64,000 nucleotides of DNA from Mycolicibacterium cosmeticum. GTDB taxonomy: Bacteria > Actinomycetota > Actinomycetes > Mycobacteriales > Mycobacteriaceae. The stretch lies in contig JACPVS010000017.1 of assembly GCA_016197365.1 (NCBI GenBank), positions 266,742 to 330,741 on the forward strand. Reading direction: 5' to 3'. The stretch's first letter is position 1, and the number at the start of each line of letters is the position of its first letter. The notes under the pieces are model-generated. The model worked only from the letters and a program-made list of their open reading frames with translations, did no database searches and was not told the origin of the DNA. Shown piece after piece: positions 8,653 to 16,875 of this stretch. Position numbers and translations under genes: made by a program.

Positions 8653-9050
8653 CGGCACCGGTCACCCTTGCGGGGCGGCGGTCGCGCGAAGCGGCCGTCG
8701 CCCGCGACAAGGACGCCTGGCTCGCGTTGTTCGCCGACGACGCGATCGTCGAGGACCCGATCGGTCCGTCGCACTTCGACCCCGAGGGCAACGGTCATCG
8801 AGGCAAGGAGGCGATCGCCAGATTCTTCGATATGGCGATCGCCCCGAGCCAGTTGGAGTTCCACTTCGACAAGACGTATGTCTGCGGCGACGAGGAAGCC
8901 AACGTCGGTCACATCGTGATCGTCTCGAGCGGGTATCGCGTGCAGGCCGACGGGGTGTTCACCTACCGGGTGAACGCGGAGGGAAAAATCGCCGCTCTGC
9001 GGGCGTATTGGGAGCTGGCGGCGGCCACGGCGGGCGCCCGCAAGATCTGA
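8649..9050 (+). CDS. SnoaL-like / ketosteroid-isomerase-fold protein
   Basis: A 133-residue NTF2-fold protein beginning at a GTG that overlaps the ltp3 stop (GTGA). The order is an N-terminal helix with EAAVARDKDAWLALFADDA, the typical VEDPIGPSHFDPEG loop, HRGKEAIARFFD and a final strand-helix ending in ELAAATAGA. This is a classic layout for SnoaL-like or steroid isomerase-like proteins. Membership of the Ltp operon suggests it acts on or holds a side-chain intermediate; the reaction is unknown. Confidence 0.8.
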   Translation: MTAPVTLAGRRSREAAVARDKDAWLALFADDAIVEDPIGPSHFDPEGNGHRGKEAIARFFDMAIAPSQLEFHFDKTYVCGDEEANVGHIVIVSSGYRVQADGVFTYRVNAEGKIAALRAYWELAAATAGARKI

Positions 9051-9110
9051 CGTCGTCGCGTAGCGTTGAGGACGCTTTGTTCCCTAGTTTGTAAGAGTCA
9101 ACAGATCACT

Positions 9111-9734
9111 GTGCTGCGCCTCAAGACGTCCGCCATTGCCCCCATCGCCCTCGCGGCTGCCCTGATCAGCGGTTGCGCCGGCACCAACGGCAGCACGCCC
9201 GCGGCGACCAGCCTGCCCGGATTTCCGGCGCAGCCCCCGGTGACGACGACGTCGTCGTCACCGGCGAAGGCCGCGCCGAACTACGAGCGCCTGCTGATCA
9301 GCGCCGAGGACCTCAGTGATGAAGAGGACACCTTCCACCAGCAGTCGGCGCAGTCACAGCCCGACGGACAACCGGGCGCCAGTGCCTTCTTCGTCAACGA
9401 CCGGGACGACCGCGCCATCAGCAGCGTCGTGCTGATCTATCCGGATGCTGCGACGGCCGAGGCCACCCTGAAGCAGGCGCAGGCGACGCTGCCCTCGTTG
9501 GTGGCCGGCGGCACCCCGCAGCCCATCGCCGTGGGCACCGGCGGCGTCGTCGTCAAGGGCGCCAAACCCGAAGAGGACAAGTCGGTCACCCTGATGTTCT
9601 TCACCGTCGACCGCGCCCTGGTCCGGATGGAGTTCCAGAGCGCGATCGGCGACACCACCACCGACGGGTTCGTCACCAACGTCGGCAAGATGCAGGCGAT
9701 CGCGCTGCGCACCGGCCTGGCTACACAGCCCTGA
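9111..9734 (+). CDS. Putative lipoprotein
   Basis: A 207-residue secreted protein. The chosen GTG start gives a compact signal peptide (VLRLKTSAIAPIALAAAL) and a lipobox LISGC, after which the chain becomes Ser/Thr/Pro rich before a folded domain. That domain (SAEDLSDEEDTF, VVLIYPDAATAEATLKQA, GTGGVVVKGAKPEEDKSV) resembles the sensor/LpqN-type modules of mycobacterial lipoproteins, but I cannot name it. Its 3' end overlaps the convergent carbonic-anhydrase-like gene by 14 bases. Confidence 0.72.
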   Translation: MLRLKTSAIAPIALAAALISGCAGTNGSTPAATSLPGFPAQPPVTTTSSSPAKAAPNYERLLISAEDLSDEEDTFHQQSAQSQPDGQPGASAFFVNDRDDRAISSVVLIYPDAATAEATLKQAQATLPSLVAGGTPQPIAVGTGGVVVKGAKPEEDKSVTLMFFTVDRALVRMEFQSAIGDTTTDGFVTNVGKMQAIALRTGLATQP

Positions 9735-10245
9735 GTCCCTCGGCGTAGCGGCGCGCCAGATCCTGGTACGCCTGGCCGTTGGTGTTGATCCAGATCTCGG
9801 CGCCGGTGCCCGCGATCGGCCCCTTGATCTTGGCGGGTGAGCCCGTCACCAGCACCTCGTCGGGAATCTTGGTGCCGCCGGTCACCAGCGCATGCGCGGC
9901 GACCAGAGTCCTGGAACCGATGACCGCTCCGTCGAGCACGGTCGCATGGTTGGCGATGACCGCATGGCTGCCGATATGGGCACCGTGGATGACGCAGCAA
10001 TGCGCGATGGTGGCTCCGGGACCCACATCGACCGGGATACCCGGCGGGGCGTGCAGGACCGATCCGTCCTGCACGTTGGCTCCCTCGCGGATGATGATGG
10101 GCGCATAGTCGGCCCTCAACACCGCGTTGAACCAGACCGAGGCCCCGGCGGCGACGTGCACGTCCCCGATGAGCGTGGCGGTCGGCGCGACGAACGCGGT
10201 CGGGTCCACCACGGGAGCTCGGCCCTCGAATTCATAAAGAGGCAT
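9721..10245 (-). CDS. Gamma-carbonic-anhydrase-like hexapeptide-repeat protein (Rv3525c-like)
   Basis: A 174-residue left-handed beta-helix protein with hexapeptide repeats throughout (PTATLIGDVHVAAGASVWFN, NVQDGSVLHAPPG, CVIHGAHIGSHAVIANHATV). Three histidines sit where gamma-class carbonic anhydrases coordinate metal. The M. tuberculosis equivalent, Rv3525c, lies next to kshA as here. Catalysis is not established for this subfamily, which also includes PaaY/CaiE-like CoA-pathway proteins. Confidence 0.85.
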   Translation of the reverse strand: MPLYEFEGRAPVVDPTAFVAPTATLIGDVHVAAGASVWFNAVLRADYAPIIIREGANVQDGSVLHAPPGIPVDVGPGATIAHCCVIHGAHIGSHAVIANHATVLDGAVIGSRTLVAAHALVTGGTKIPDEVLVTGSPAKIKGPIAGTGAEIWINTNGQAYQDLARRYAEGLRAV

Positions 10246-10300
10246 GGTTCACATATACCGCAGGTGGGCATACGTGCATTGCGCGAACGAGGACCAAAAC

Positions 10301-10314
10301 TGTAACGTGTTCTA
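10301..10314. promoter_or_regulatory. KstR operator upstream of kshA
   Basis: TGTAACGTGTTCTA keeps the AAC..GTT core with a slightly imperfect left half. It lies 28 bases before the kshA start and 55 bases before the divergent carbonic-anhydrase-like gene. Confidence 0.85.
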
Positions 10315-10342
10315 GTTAGAAGACCGATACGGGAGGCCCACC

Positions 10343-11497
10343 GTGAGTACCGAATCTGCGAGCGTCCGCGAGATCGACACCGGAGCGCTGCCGGACCGCT
10401 ATGCCCGCGGCTGGCACTGCCTCGGGCCGGTCACCGATTTCCTCGACGGCAAGCCCCACGGCGTCGAGATCTTCGGCAGCATGCTCGTCGTGTTCGCCGA
10501 CTCGAACGGCGAGGTCAAAGTCCTCGACGGGTACTGCCGTCACATGGGCGGCAACCTGTCCCAGGGCACCATCAAGGGTGACACCGTCGCGTGCCCGTTC
10601 CACGACTGGCGCTGGGGCGGCGACGGCAAGTGCAAGCTGGTCCCCTACGCCAAGCGCACCCCGCGGCTGGCCCGCACCCGCGCCTGGGAGACCGACGTGC
10701 GCGGCGGCCTGCTGTTCGTGTGGCACGACGCCGAAGGCAACCCACCGCCGGCCGAAGTGCGCATCCCCGAGATCCCCGAATCCGTCAGCGACGACTGGAC
10801 CGAATGGCGCTGGAACTCGATGCTCATCGAGGGCAGCAACTGCCGCGAGATCATCGACAACGTCACCGACATGGCGCACTTCTTCTACATCCACTACGGG
10901 CTGCCGACGTACTTCAAGAACGTCTTCGAAGGCCATGTCGCCTCGCAGTACCTGCACAACGTCGGCCGTCCCGACGTGAACGACCTGGGCACCACCTACG
11001 GCGAGGCGCACCTCGACTCGGAGGCCAGCTACTTCGGCCCGTCGTTCATGATCAACTGGTTGCACAACAACTACGGCGGTTTCAAGGCCGAGTCCATCCT
11101 GATCAACTGCCACTATCCCGTCAGCCAGAACAGCTTCATGCTGCAGTGGGGCGTCATCGTCGAGAAGCCGAAGGGCCTCGACGAGAAGACCACCGAGAAG
11201 CTGGCCCGCGTGTTCACCGAGGGCGTCAGCAAGGGCTTCCTGCAGGACGTCGAGATCTGGAAGCACAAGACCCGCATCGACAACCCGCTCCTGGTCGAGG
11301 AGGACGGCGCCGTCTACCAGATGCGCCGCTGGTACCAACAGTTCTACGTCGACGCCGCCGATGTCACCGCGGACATGACCGACCGCTTCGAGATGGAGGT
11401 CGACACCACGGCCGCCAACGAGAAATGGCATGTCGAGGTGGAGGAGAATCTCAAGCGCCAGGAAGCCCAGAAGGCCGAGCAGCCGGCGGAGGCGTGA
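10343..11497 (+). CDS. kshA: 3-Ketosteroid 9-alpha-hydroxylase oxygenase subunit KshA
   Basis: A 384-residue Rieske oxygenase. The Rieske iron-sulfur ligands are CRH in GYCRHMGGN and CPFH in VACPFHDWRWGG, and the mononuclear iron site follows in NVTDMAHFFYIHYG. KshA with reductase KshB hydroxylates C9 of androstenedione-type steroids; together with KstD this opens ring B. The length matches characterised KshA proteins and the gene is preceded by a KstR box. Four bases separate it from the Rv3527-like gene. Confidence 0.95.
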   Translation: MSTESASVREIDTGALPDRYARGWHCLGPVTDFLDGKPHGVEIFGSMLVVFADSNGEVKVLDGYCRHMGGNLSQGTIKGDTVACPFHDWRWGGDGKCKLVPYAKRTPRLARTRAWETDVRGGLLFVWHDAEGNPPPAEVRIPEIPESVSDDWTEWRWNSMLIEGSNCREIIDNVTDMAHFFYIHYGLPTYFKNVFEGHVASQYLHNVGRPDVNDLGTTYGEAHLDSEASYFGPSFMINWLHNNYGGFKAESILINCHYPVSQNSFMLQWGVIVEKPKGLDEKTTEKLARVFTEGVSKGFLQDVEIWKHKTRIDNPLLVEEDGAVYQMRRWYQQFYVDAADVTADMTDRFEMEVDTTAANEKWHVEVEENLKRQEAQKAEQPAEA

Positions 11498-11501
11498 GTC
11501 C

Positions 11502-11951
11502 ATGACCCAGACGCCCGATGTCGACAGGCTGGCCCGCTCGATGCTGGAGTTGCTCGGCCACGACGATCACGATCACGCGGGCGGCACCACGTCGGCGTCC
11601 GGATCATGGTCCAAGGCACCGGATTTCGCTGACGACCCACGCCGCGCGGCCGCCGTCCGGGAGGCCACCGCGCGCGACCGGGAACGGTATCTGACCTCCG
11701 GCCTGGTGTCGGTGGACTGTCGGTTCTGCCATGTCGCGGTACAGGTGAAGAAGCTCGGCCCGGAACAGACGTCGGTGCAATGGAGCAGCGAGGCCACCCA
11801 GCGGTGTGCCGTGTTCAGTGAGATCAGGGACGCCGGCGGGGATCCCGCCCGTGCCCGGTCTTGTCCGAAGCTGACGGACTCCATCAAGCATGCCGTCGCG
11901 GAAGGCTGCCTGGAAGAAGTGTCGACCGCACCCTCGCCGGGTGACGGCTAG
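11502..11951 (+). CDS. Conserved protein of unknown function (Rv3527-like)
   Basis: A 149-residue cytoplasmic protein starting MTQTPDVDRLARSMLELLGH, with an early His/Asp cluster (HDDHDHAGG) and cysteines in VDCRFCHVAV, TQRCAVF, ARSCPKL and AEGCLEE. The size matches Rv3527 downstream of kshA in M. tuberculosis. The cysteines could bind a metal or cluster, and association with KshA electron transfer is a reasonable but untested idea. A fragment of a second copy of its C-terminus lies about 1.1 kb downstream. Confidence 0.8.
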   Translation: MTQTPDVDRLARSMLELLGHDDHDHAGGTTSASGSWSKAPDFADDPRRAAAVREATARDRERYLTSGLVSVDCRFCHVAVQVKKLGPEQTSVQWSSEATQRCAVFSEIRDAGGDPARARSCPKLTDSIKHAVAEGCLEEVSTAPSPGDG

Positions 11952-11970
11952 CGTTACCGCTGCCGACCGG

Positions 11971-12810
11971 TCACGCCTTCACGAAATCGTAGATGCGGTA
12001 GACGATGTCACCGCACTCCACCTGGTTGTACAGCCGGGCGCCTTGCACACCGGCGATGTCGCGAGCCACCCCACGGATGGGCCTGGGCATGTGCTTGGCG
12101 ATCAATTCGGTATGCCGGACCGTGTTCTTCTCCAGACCCCGCAGCACCTCCGCTTCGATCGGACGTTGCAACAGCTCGGTCAGTGACCAATCGTCGAGGT
12201 CCTTCTCCCACTGCTCCAGATCATTCCCCGTCCCGCCGCGCAGATCGGCATACAGGAAGTGACCGCCGGGACGCAGCACCCGCGCGACCTCGGCGAGGAA
12301 CTGGGTGAAATGCGGATAGAGGTGCGCCGCTTCGACATTGATCACCGCATCGAACGACCCGTCGGGGAACGGCAGATGTTCGGCGTCGCCGTGCACGAAC
12401 GTCAGATTCGGTAGTTGGTGATGTGCCTTGCAATACGCGATGCCCGCCGGATTGAGGTCCAGTCCGGTGTAGGAGGCCGGCTTCATGTAGCGACTGACGT
12501 AGGACGCCGCACCCCCGTGCCCGCAGCTGACCTCGAGGACATCCTTACCGGCCAGCTCGATCTGGTCGGCGGTGCGGTGATACAGCTGGATCGAATAGCG
12601 GTCGACCTCGTCGGCCGCCTCCAGCGGGATACCCATCGGGGGATCCTCCTCGTAGCCCCAGTTCAGGAAGTGCAGATCGTCGTCACCCAAACTCTTGGTG
12701 AGAATGCGATAGCCGTAACTGGACACCAATTTGCCAAAATGTCGGTGTGAGATACCGACAACCCGCATCAGCCAGTCCCGGCGATAGGGTTTGGTCGAAG
12801 AAGTCGTCAT
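11971..12810 (-). CDS. SAM-dependent methyltransferase, phthiotriol/glycopeptidolipid O-methyltransferase type
   Basis: A 279-residue class I methyltransferase. Motif I is DVLEVSCGHGGAASYVSRY, followed by YTGLDLNPAGI, GDAEHLPFPDGSFD and RVLRPGGHFLYADLR. The sequence closely follows the phthiotriol/phenolphthiotriol dimycocerosate methyltransferase Rv2952 and the GPL rhamnosyl O-methyltransferases (for example NWGYEEDPPMGIPLEAADE near residue 50). Those enzymes methylate cell-envelope lipids, so this gene is probably not part of sterol breakdown. Confidence 0.85.
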   Translation of the reverse strand: MTTSSTKPYRRDWLMRVVGISHRHFGKLVSSYGYRILTKSLGDDDLHFLNWGYEEDPPMGIPLEAADEVDRYSIQLYHRTADQIELAGKDVLEVSCGHGGAASYVSRYMKPASYTGLDLNPAGIAYCKAHHQLPNLTFVHGDAEHLPFPDGSFDAVINVEAAHLYPHFTQFLAEVARVLRPGGHFLYADLRGGTGNDLEQWEKDLDDWSLTELLQRPIEAEVLRGLEKNTVRHTELIAKHMPRPIRGVARDIAGVQGARLYNQVECGDIVYRIYDFVKA

Positions 12811-12967
12811 GTCAAAGCACTATGGAGCACTTCTGTGAGCTTCGCCACATGAGTGGGGATTCGCAGCCGGACGTCTTTGCCATCACAACAAGCACATGTT
12901 CCGGTCGCAACCAATTACAGGCCTGGTTGCCAGGATCCGCGCGGCGAAATGACTCGTCAACGGCCCG

Positions 12968-13012
12968 TTCCCGGATCTGCCCGATAGCATCAGGCATGCC
13001 GTCGCGGAAGGC
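12968..13012 (+). pseudogene. Remnant of the C-terminus of an Rv3527-like gene
   Basis: In one forward frame this stretch reads FPDLPDSIRHAVAEG, matching CPKLTDSIKHAVAEG near the end of the intact Rv3527-like gene. Eighteen bases (12995-13012) are identical to 11889-11906 and the flanking changes respect codons. The frame is closed upstream by a stop at 12950-12952, so this is a decayed fragment. It also explains a spurious upstream ATG (12996) for the following lipoprotein gene. Confidence 0.55.
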
Positions 13013-13031
13013 CGTCCGGACAAAATCCCGA

Positions 13032-13685
13032 ATGCGGCCACCGCGGGTGAATTCCGTCATCGGCGTCCTCGCATGTGCGCTCGCGCTGACGGGCTGCACC
13101 CGCTTCGTCGACACCGCCCTGCCGCAAGCTGCGCCCAGAGTGGGCCCGATCATCGCCGCACAGGTCGGCGACCTACTCAGCGAGCACGTCCAGAGCAAGG
13201 ACGGCAATCGGTTCGTCACCGTCGAGCCCGCGTCCTGCGCCGGCGTGGCCCGGGAGCAGGACGCGCCCTTCATCGTCGACCGCCACCCCGTCGTCACCGA
13301 CGGCGGACACTGGGTCGCGATGGACGGGCGCGAGGTCTACATCGAGGAGATCGCCGCCGTCTACCCCTCGGACTTCGATCCGAAGGCCGCGCTCGTCGGG
13401 GCCCACGCCACCATCGAATCCTGCCGGGGTACGCCGTTCCTCGTGACCAGCATGAAGGGCCGCGAGTACCACTTCACCATGGACCCGCGCGTCGACCCGG
13501 ACTCACCGAGCATCGTGGCGTGGTCCTTCCACAGCGCCGACTGGGGCTGTGACAACGCGTTCGTCGCCGCGTACAACGCGGCTGTCGAGATCACCGCTTG
13601 TGGCCCCGTCAACGGCTACGACGTCGGTGCACTGGCCAAGGACACACTCAAACGCATTGAGCTGCTGGTGAATACGACGGCGTGA
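13032..13685 (+). CDS. Putative lipoprotein with PknH-sensor-like domain
   Basis: A 217-residue exported protein. The signal peptide is MRPPRVNSVIGVLACALA followed by a lipobox LTGC. The mature domain has paired cysteines (PASCAGV, IESCRGT, DWGCDN, ITACGPV) in a pattern like the extracellular PknH/LppH sensor fold. The ATG at 13032 is preferred to one at 12996 because the latter lies in a remnant of another gene; a GTG at 13047 is also possible. It ends 3 bases before the convergent sulfotransferase stop. Ligand unknown. Confidence 0.72.
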   Translation: MRPPRVNSVIGVLACALALTGCTRFVDTALPQAAPRVGPIIAAQVGDLLSEHVQSKDGNRFVTVEPASCAGVAREQDAPFIVDRHPVVTDGGHWVAMDGREVYIEEIAAVYPSDFDPKAALVGAHATIESCRGTPFLVTSMKGREYHFTMDPRVDPDSPSIVAWSFHSADWGCDNAFVAAYNAAVEITACGPVNGYDVGALAKDTLKRIELLVNTTA

Positions 13686-13688
13686 CGG

Positions 13689-14831
13689 TCAGAGCCCGTT
13701 GAACCGCGCCTTGACCTGCTCGGCCGTCAGCCCGTAGTCATCCAGTGAATAGGTGTGCTTCGGCGCGCGCGGCCCCTGCTGGCTCTCGGCGTGACTGTCG
13801 GCGATGGCCTGGCGGGCCGCGTCGGTGAAGTCGATCCCGAAGGTCTGGTAGATGCCCTCGACGGCGCCCACCGGATCTTTGATGAACTCGAAGTAGTCCA
13901 CATCGCAGAACTGAGCCGGATCATGCTTGGCCCGTTCGGCATCGAAGAGTTCCAGTCCTCGCGACCAGGTCTCCATCGAGTCCGCGCCGATGACATCGCC
14001 ACCGAAGGTGTTCGACCAGCCTTCGGTGGTGTGCTGGGCCAGTGAGCACATCGACGCCATGATCGTCTCCGCAGGCCGGTGGCACTGCACCACCAGCGCA
14101 TCCGGGTAGGTCGCGAACAGTGCATCGAGGGCGAACAGGTGACTGGGATTCTTGAGTACCCAGCGCTTCTCGGGTTCGTTGAGCCCGATCAGCTGCAGAT
14201 TGCGGCGGTGCCGCGCATAGGACTTGGTCCAGTCCTGACGGGCCAGCCACCGCGAATAGGTGGGGATGTGCGCGAGCGTCTCGTACGACACCGAGTGCAG
14301 CGACTGGCGCAACAGCTGCCAGCACTCCTCGACCTCGTCAGCGGTCATGTAGTGCAGGCCGGTGTAGTCCGGGTTCTCCTCGTGCGCCTTGGTGAACTGC
14401 GCGTCGAGCTGCTGGAAGACCGGGTTCTGCGACCAGGTTTCGCGCGGCGGGCGGGGTTGCGGGAACTCGGCGAGCCACAGTTCCAGGCCCTGGTGTCGCG
14501 GGTCGGCCGTGAGCAGCCGGTGGATCACGGTGGTGCCGGTGCGTGGCAGCCCGGTGACGAAGATGGGCCGCTCGATCGGTACGTCGGCGTGCTGGGGATA
14601 CTGCTTGAACGCCGCCTCGGACACCAGACGGGCCACCAGGGCGTTGCGCACGAAGAAGCGCTGCATCTTGCTGCCGAACTCGGTGAGGTCGGCGTCGCGC
14701 TGATAGGAGTCCAGCAGCACGCCCAGCGCTTCCTTGTAGTTGTCGTCGTCGCTGCCGAAATCGTCCAGCCCGCAGGCCTTTACCGCGGATGCATGCAGGT
14801 CCTCGACGGTGCCTACGTTGGTTCGTGACAT
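13689..14831 (-). CDS. Sulfotransferase family protein (Rv3529c-like)
   Basis: A 380-residue protein of the mycobacterial sulfotransferase family. The PAPS-binding 5'-phosphosulfate loop is PIFVTGLPRTGTTVIHRLL, and a typical downstream segment is RWVLKNPSHLFALDALFATY. It is the second gene after the SDR (stop and start share one base) in an operon headed by the Rv3531c-like gene and its KstR box. The orthologue Rv3529c is in the KstR regulon; the sulfated or bound substrate is unknown and may be a sterol intermediate. Confidence 0.85.
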   Translation of the reverse strand: MSRTNVGTVEDLHASAVKACGLDDFGSDDDNYKEALGVLLDSYQRDADLTEFGSKMQRFFVRNALVARLVSEAAFKQYPQHADVPIERPIFVTGLPRTGTTVIHRLLTADPRHQGLELWLAEFPQPRPPRETWSQNPVFQQLDAQFTKAHEENPDYTGLHYMTADEVEECWQLLRQSLHSVSYETLAHIPTYSRWLARQDWTKSYARHRRNLQLIGLNEPEKRWVLKNPSHLFALDALFATYPDALVVQCHRPAETIMASMCSLAQHTTEGWSNTFGGDVIGADSMETWSRGLELFDAERAKHDPAQFCDVDYFEFIKDPVGAVEGIYQTFGIDFTDAARQAIADSHAESQQGPRAPKHTYSLDDYGLTAEQVKARFNGL

Positions 14832-15613
14832 CAGTACTTGTACTCCCCGCAGTTGACGTCCAACGTCTGCCCGGTGATACCACTGGACAGATCACTGGCC
14901 ATGAAGAGGATGGCCGAGGCCACCTCGTCCTCGGTGGGCAGTTTCTTCAGATCGCTGTTCACCGCAGCGGCCTTGTAGATCTCGTCCACGGTGGTGCCGT
15001 ATTTTCCGGCCTGGTGTTCGAAGTAGCCCTGCAGTGTGCCACCCCAGATATATCCGGGCAGAACGGAATTCACCCGGATTCCGGCGCCGCCGAGCTCGCT
15101 GGCCAGCGACTGGGACATCGCCAGCAACGCGGACTTGGCCAACTTGTAGGCGCCCTGCTTGGGGTCGGAGTGCCGGACCACCATCGAGTTGACGTTCACC
15201 ACGGAACCCTTGGCCTCGGTGAGCGCCGGGGTGAAGCCCTGGATCAGCCGCAGCGCACCGAGCACGGTGAGCTCGACGGTCTCGCGGATGTGGTCGAAGC
15301 TCGTCTTGGCGAACGGTTTCATCGACGGCACCCGGAAAGCGTTGTTGATCAACACATCGACCTTGCCGTACGCCGCGAGCGACTCCGACACCAGATTGGC
15401 GACCTGCGCATCGTCGGTGATGTCGGTACCGATGGCCACCGCGCGCCGGCCCAGTGCGGTCACCTGACCGGCGACCTCTTCGAGGCGTTCGACCGTACGG
15501 GCGGCCAGCACCAGATCGGCCCCCTCCTCGGCACATCGACGGGCCAGGGTGGTGCCGAGCGCAGGCCCGACACCGCTGATGACGACAATCTTGTCCTGCA
15601 ACAGACCTGTCAT
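14831..15613 (-). CDS. SDR oxidoreductase (Rv3530c-like)
   Basis: A 260-residue short-chain dehydrogenase. The cofactor loop is VISGVGPALGTTLARRCA, then the structural LINNAF and the active-site YKLAKSALLAMSQSLA (YxxxK). The C-terminus TGQTLDVNCGEYKY is typical for the mycofactocin-type/steroid SDR group. The ATG at 15613 gives exactly the length of Rv3530c. It is the middle gene of a three-gene KstR-controlled operon and probably oxidises a hydroxysteroid or hydroxyacyl-CoA. Confidence 0.85.
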   Translation of the reverse strand: MTGLLQDKIVVISGVGPALGTTLARRCAEEGADLVLAARTVERLEEVAGQVTALGRRAVAIGTDITDDAQVANLVSESLAAYGKVDVLINNAFRVPSMKPFAKTSFDHIRETVELTVLGALRLIQGFTPALTEAKGSVVNVNSMVVRHSDPKQGAYKLAKSALLAMSQSLASELGGAGIRVNSVLPGYIWGGTLQGYFEHQAGKYGTTVDEIYKAAAVNSDLKKLPTEDEVASAILFMASDLSSGITGQTLDVNCGEYKY

Positions 15614-15615
15614 GG

Positions 15616-16743
15616 TCAACCCACCATCCTCTCGCCGATCAGCTTCTGGCGCAGCGCAATCCGTGCCCGCCAACCGTCATCCGAGATCTTGTTCGATTCG
15701 TGGTACGGCAGCGTCGCCGGTACATCGGTCAGTGCGACCACCTCAAGGGTCGGGCCGTCGGTCTCGGTCAGCTCGCGCGACACCCGCTGCCAGCGGAACT
15801 GCAGGTAGCCCTTGCCGTGGCCGAGGGTCTCACACCAGTTCGTCACGCCGGGGTTCGCCTCGGAGATGACGATGCGGATCTTGCCGTCCGGATCCGCCTG
15901 TGCCTGAGTGCCGTTCAGCGAGGTCTGGTGATTGATGTAGTCCAGCGAGATGTACCACAGGCTGCCCAACTGGAAGCCGAGGTACGGCGCATCGGTGACC
16001 GGCAACGTGATGACGATCGCTTGATCGGGCGCGAGGTCGTAATGCCCCACCGAGGAGTACTGGGTGGCCAGCCCGCCGGGCGTCAATCGTGGTGCGGTCA
16101 GGGTGTTCACCGGAAGGTTGTCGTAGAACCATTTCGGGAACTGCAGCCACGTCTTCACGCGCTGCACCAGTTGCTTACCCGCGACGGCATAACGCTTTTC
16201 GATCAGCTCGCGGCTCAGCGGTTCCGGTGCGGTGCCTGCGGTGTCGGCGCGGGCGATGGCGAAGGTTCCCCGCGCCGCGGACCAGTCGTTGTAGACCTCG
16301 CGGATCACCAGCTGGGCGGGCTTGTCCGGGGTGAAGCGCCACTCGAAGGTGCCGTCGGCGGCGATCTCCAGCTTGCGGTCGTCGAACGCCGTCTCACTGT
16401 CGGGGACCACCTCGTCGGTGTACTCCCCGCCGATCAGCTGGAAGCTGACATCGGTGGTGGTTCCCCGCCGGCCCGTCACCACATATTCGTGGCCGGGCTG
16501 CACCCGCGTACCGAAGTACATGGTGTCCGGGTTGTCCAAACCCATCTTGGTGAACGGGCCGGTGCCGCTGTGCAGGAACGGGTGGTCGCGGTCGTAGTCG
16601 AAGGCGACGTGGGTGCAGGCGGCGATGCAGCCTGCCAGGTACTGCAGACCTTCGAGCAGGTCGGCTTCGGATTCGATGAACGGGGCTGCGGCGACGAGGC
16701 GTTCGGCCTCGCCGACCGCATCGATGAAGGGCTGCGAATACAT
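15616..16743 (-). CDS. Conserved protein (Rv3531c-like)
   Basis: A 375-residue protein of the same length as Rv3531c. It lacks a signal peptide or membrane helix. A DUF1214-like look is suggested by strands rich in aromatic residues (FYDNLPVNTLTAPRLTPGG, LGFQLGSLWYISLDYINHQ). The function is unknown in mycobacteria. It is the first gene of the operon with the SDR and sulfotransferase (2-base gap to the SDR) and lies behind a KstR box, so a role in sterol metabolism is likely. Confidence 0.8.
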   Translation of the reverse strand: MYSQPFIDAVGEAERLVAAAPFIESEADLLEGLQYLAGCIAACTHVAFDYDRDHPFLHSGTGPFTKMGLDNPDTMYFGTRVQPGHEYVVTGRRGTTTDVSFQLIGGEYTDEVVPDSETAFDDRKLEIAADGTFEWRFTPDKPAQLVIREVYNDWSAARGTFAIARADTAGTAPEPLSRELIEKRYAVAGKQLVQRVKTWLQFPKWFYDNLPVNTLTAPRLTPGGLATQYSSVGHYDLAPDQAIVITLPVTDAPYLGFQLGSLWYISLDYINHQTSLNGTQAQADPDGKIRIVISEANPGVTNWCETLGHGKGYLQFRWQRVSRELTETDGPTLEVVALTDVPATLPYHESNKISDDGWRARIALRQKLIGERMVG

Positions 16744-16805
16744 TCGGGAGCACGCCTTTCACGGTCCATTATTGGACCGCATCGGTAGACATTCCGACTG
16801 AAGAC

Positions 16806-16819
16806 TAGAACGTGTTCCA
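16806..16819. promoter_or_regulatory. KstR operator
   Basis: TAGAACGTGTTCCA fits the KstR pattern with one imperfect outer base. It lies 62 bases upstream of the Rv3531c-like start and 56 bases upstream of the divergent IclR gene. Confidence 0.85.
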
Positions 16820-16875
16820 GTCGGCGTCAACGGCGTCTCCGGTCGATATATGGAACGGCTTGGTACATTTCTGAC

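Noticed and set aside
12996..13685. Lipoprotein start at ATG 12996 (MPSRKA)
   Set aside because: This ATG lies in the remnant of the Rv3527-like gene, and the same bases give the same shadow peptide in the intact gene; the signal peptide fits 13032 or 13047 better.
16850..16872. Possible IclR operator just before the IclR gene
   Set aside because: Only a weak partial inverted repeat (atggaac / ggtacat) is visible, too poor to call.
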